Source: Candidatus Pacearchaeota archaeon | GTDB taxonomy: Archaea; Nanobdellota; Nanobdellia; Pacearchaeales; GW2011-AR1 | Length of the DNA stretch: 7,163 nucleotides | NCBI GenBank assembly: GCA_003554465.1 | Contig: PWGL01000002.1 | Span: 1 to 7,163, forward strand | Direction of reading: 5' to 3' | Part shown: positions 6,289-7,163 of the stretch, one piece after another | Numbering within the stretch: position 1 is the stretch's first letter | How the letters are laid out: each line of letters starts with the position of its first letter | Made by a program: the position numbers and the translations under genes | Notes under the pieces: model-generated | What the model saw: the letters and a program-made list of their open reading frames with translations, nothing else | Told to the model about the DNA's origin: nothing | Database searches by the model: none

Positions 6289-7026
6289 ATGGGTAAAAAA
6301 CACATATTAAGTAAAGAAGCCAGAAAAGAAGCTAAAAAAAGAGCAGAGTACAGGAGAAGGAAACAAAAACTAATGAAAAGAAGAGAGGAAGCAAAAGAAG
6401 CAATAAGAAAAAGGAGAGAAAAACAAAAACAAAAGCCAAAAAGAAAATCATGGGAAAAAGACCTCATTGGAGAAGAAGCTATAAAAGCAGAAGCAACTAT
6501 GCTGAAAACTGAAAAAGGAGAGAAAAGCCACTTCGTACAGATAAGAGGAGCAGAAAAATCTGAATACGAAGGATACAAAAAAATAAAGGAAGAAGAGATA
6601 GAAAAAGGTAAAGAACTAGGTAGATATATAGAAAGAGAAAGAAAAGAATGGTTGAAAAAACACGAAGAAGAACTAATAGAACAATCAGCAGAAATAATAA
6701 AAGAAATGATGAAAAGAGGAGTAGAACACCGAGATCTGAGAGGTACAAATATCCTTGTAGAAAGAGTAGAAGGAAAGGAAAAAAGCAAACCATTCTTAAA
6801 AGTGGTTGACTTCGATAAAGCATCGCTCACCAGCAAAGAAGGAGAAGGACTAAAAGAAAGAGAGACAGAAAAAGGCAAATACCGTCCAGATAAAGAAGTA
6901 GAAAAGATCTCGTCAGCCATCGGTAGAAGCCTCGTCACCAATAAATCAGAAGAAGAAAAAAAGATCAAGAAAATCAGAGATAAAATAAATAAAAAACTCG
7001 AAGAAAAAATAAATAAAGAATTCTAA
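6289..7026 (+). CDS. Very basic protein with a minimal protein-kinase-like catalytic core
   Basis: The protein is 245 aa from ATG 6289; GTG at 6280 would add three residues and is also possible, since the promoter fits either. Residues 1-55 are extremely rich in Lys and Arg, likely a helix that binds nucleic acid or ribosomes. From about 128 comes a helix ending in RGVEHRDLRGTNILV, matching the kinase catalytic loop with Asp149 and Asn154, then LKVVDFDKASL with Asp174 in the place of the DFG Asp. DFD rather than DFG is seen in Kdo/WaaP-type and other atypical kinases. A Glu-bearing helix near 61-73 might be helix C. I see no glycine loop and no clear ATP-binding lysine, and only about 90 residues precede the catalytic loop after the basic region. 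It may be a reduced RIO/Bud32-like kinase, a pseudokinase, or a product of gene decay. There is no signal peptide or membrane segment. The sense strand is strongly purine-rich. Confidence 0.72.
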   Translation: MGKKHILSKEARKEAKKRAEYRRRKQKLMKRREEAKEAIRKRREKQKQKPKRKSWEKDLIGEEAIKAEATMLKTEKGEKSHFVQIRGAEKSEYEGYKKIKEEEIEKGKELGRYIERERKEWLKKHEEELIEQSAEIIKEMMKRGVEHRDLRGTNILVERVEGKEKSKPFLKVVDFDKASLTSKEGEGLKERETEKGKYRPDKEVEKISSAIGRSLVTNKSEEEKKIKKIRDKINKKLEEKINKEF

Positions 7027-7047
7027 AAACACAGCAAACAAACAGCA

Positions 7048-7055
7048 TTTTTATA
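7048..7055 (+). promoter_or_regulatory. TATA box of the RNase J-like gene
   Basis: TTTTTATA lies 21 bases before ATG 7077, which predicts transcription starting at or next to the start codon, a leaderless message. The T5 run could also help end the preceding transcript. Confidence 0.55.
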
Positions 7056-7076
7056 CATCCTTTTCCTTAGTTAACC

Positions 7077-7163
7077 ATGACATCTTTAACTTTCTACGGT
7101 GGAGTAAAGGAAATAGGTGGAAACAAGATTCTGGTGGAAGATGAAGATAAAGATACCAATGTA
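7077..7163 (+). CDS. Start of an RNase J-type beta-CASP metallo-beta-lactamase nuclease (3' end outside window)
   Basis: Twenty-nine codons are visible from ATG 7077 to the window edge. They read TSLTFYGGVKEIGGNKILVE and then an acidic turn. The FYGGV-x-EIGGNKILLE-like opening is the first beta hairpin of archaeal RNase J-related beta-CASP proteins, which degrade RNA from the 5' end or cut it internally using two zinc ions. The metal-binding HxHxDH motif would lie beyond the window, so activity cannot be judged. A TATA box 21 bases upstream and the absence of a Shine-Dalgarno suggest a leaderless gene with its own promoter. It is probably a core gene marking the edge of the accessory region. 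The family call rests on about 20 residues recognised from memory. Confidence 0.7.
   Translation, partial: MTSLTFYGGVKEIGGNKILVEDEDKDTNV

Noticed and set aside
6231..6968. Long minus-strand frame, very hydrophobic, opposite the kinase-like gene
   Set aside because: It is rich in Phe, Leu and Ser because it is antisense to a Lys/Glu/Arg-rich gene. It has no membrane-protein pattern of charged loops, and the plus strand has the promoter and the catalytic motifs.

Overview
The window reads as the genome of an A+T-rich archaeon. TATA-like boxes lie 20-30 bases before several starts, one gene looks leaderless, and a GGTGA-type Shine-Dalgarno precedes a TTG start. The last gene begins like an archaeal RNase J-type beta-CASP nuclease. 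A DPANN-type or other small-genome archaeon is my guess from gene style; no rRNA or marker gene is present to prove it.

Layout: (1) 2-130, plus strand, is the 3' end of an unrecognised gene. (2) 212-4948, minus strand, is a two-gene McrBC-type modification-dependent restriction operon. A 1128-aa McrB-like AAA+ motor carries two PUA/EVE-like reader domains and is followed after 6 bases by a 447-aa McrC-like PD-(D/E)XK nuclease. (3) 4949-5378 holds no intact gene. It contains a minus-strand gene remnant broken by TAA, a plus-strand remnant resembling the last helix of a rhomboid protease, and T-rich terminator candidates. (4) 5379-6047, minus strand, is a two-gene operon with its own TATA box: a 73-aa charged helical protein and a VapC-like PIN ribonuclease, probably a toxin-antitoxin pair. 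(5) 6092-6229, plus strand, is a second copy of the rhomboid-like 3' remnant, so two related remnants bracket the PIN operon. (6) 6289-7026, plus strand, is a very basic protein with a minimal protein-kinase catalytic core (HRD...N and DFD motifs) but no visible ATP-binding N-lobe. (7) 7077 to the end is the start of the RNase J-like gene.

The central part (about 200-6250) looks like a small accessory or defence island between more ordinary genes. McrB would sense modified DNA and drive the McrC nuclease, while the PIN module would act on RNA. The duplicated gene remnants and the T-ending codon preference of mcrBC, unlike the 2-130 gene, support acquisition by transfer. The least conventional items are the kinase-like protein, the duplicated rhomboid remnants, and the uncharacterised N-terminal 340 residues of the McrB-like protein.
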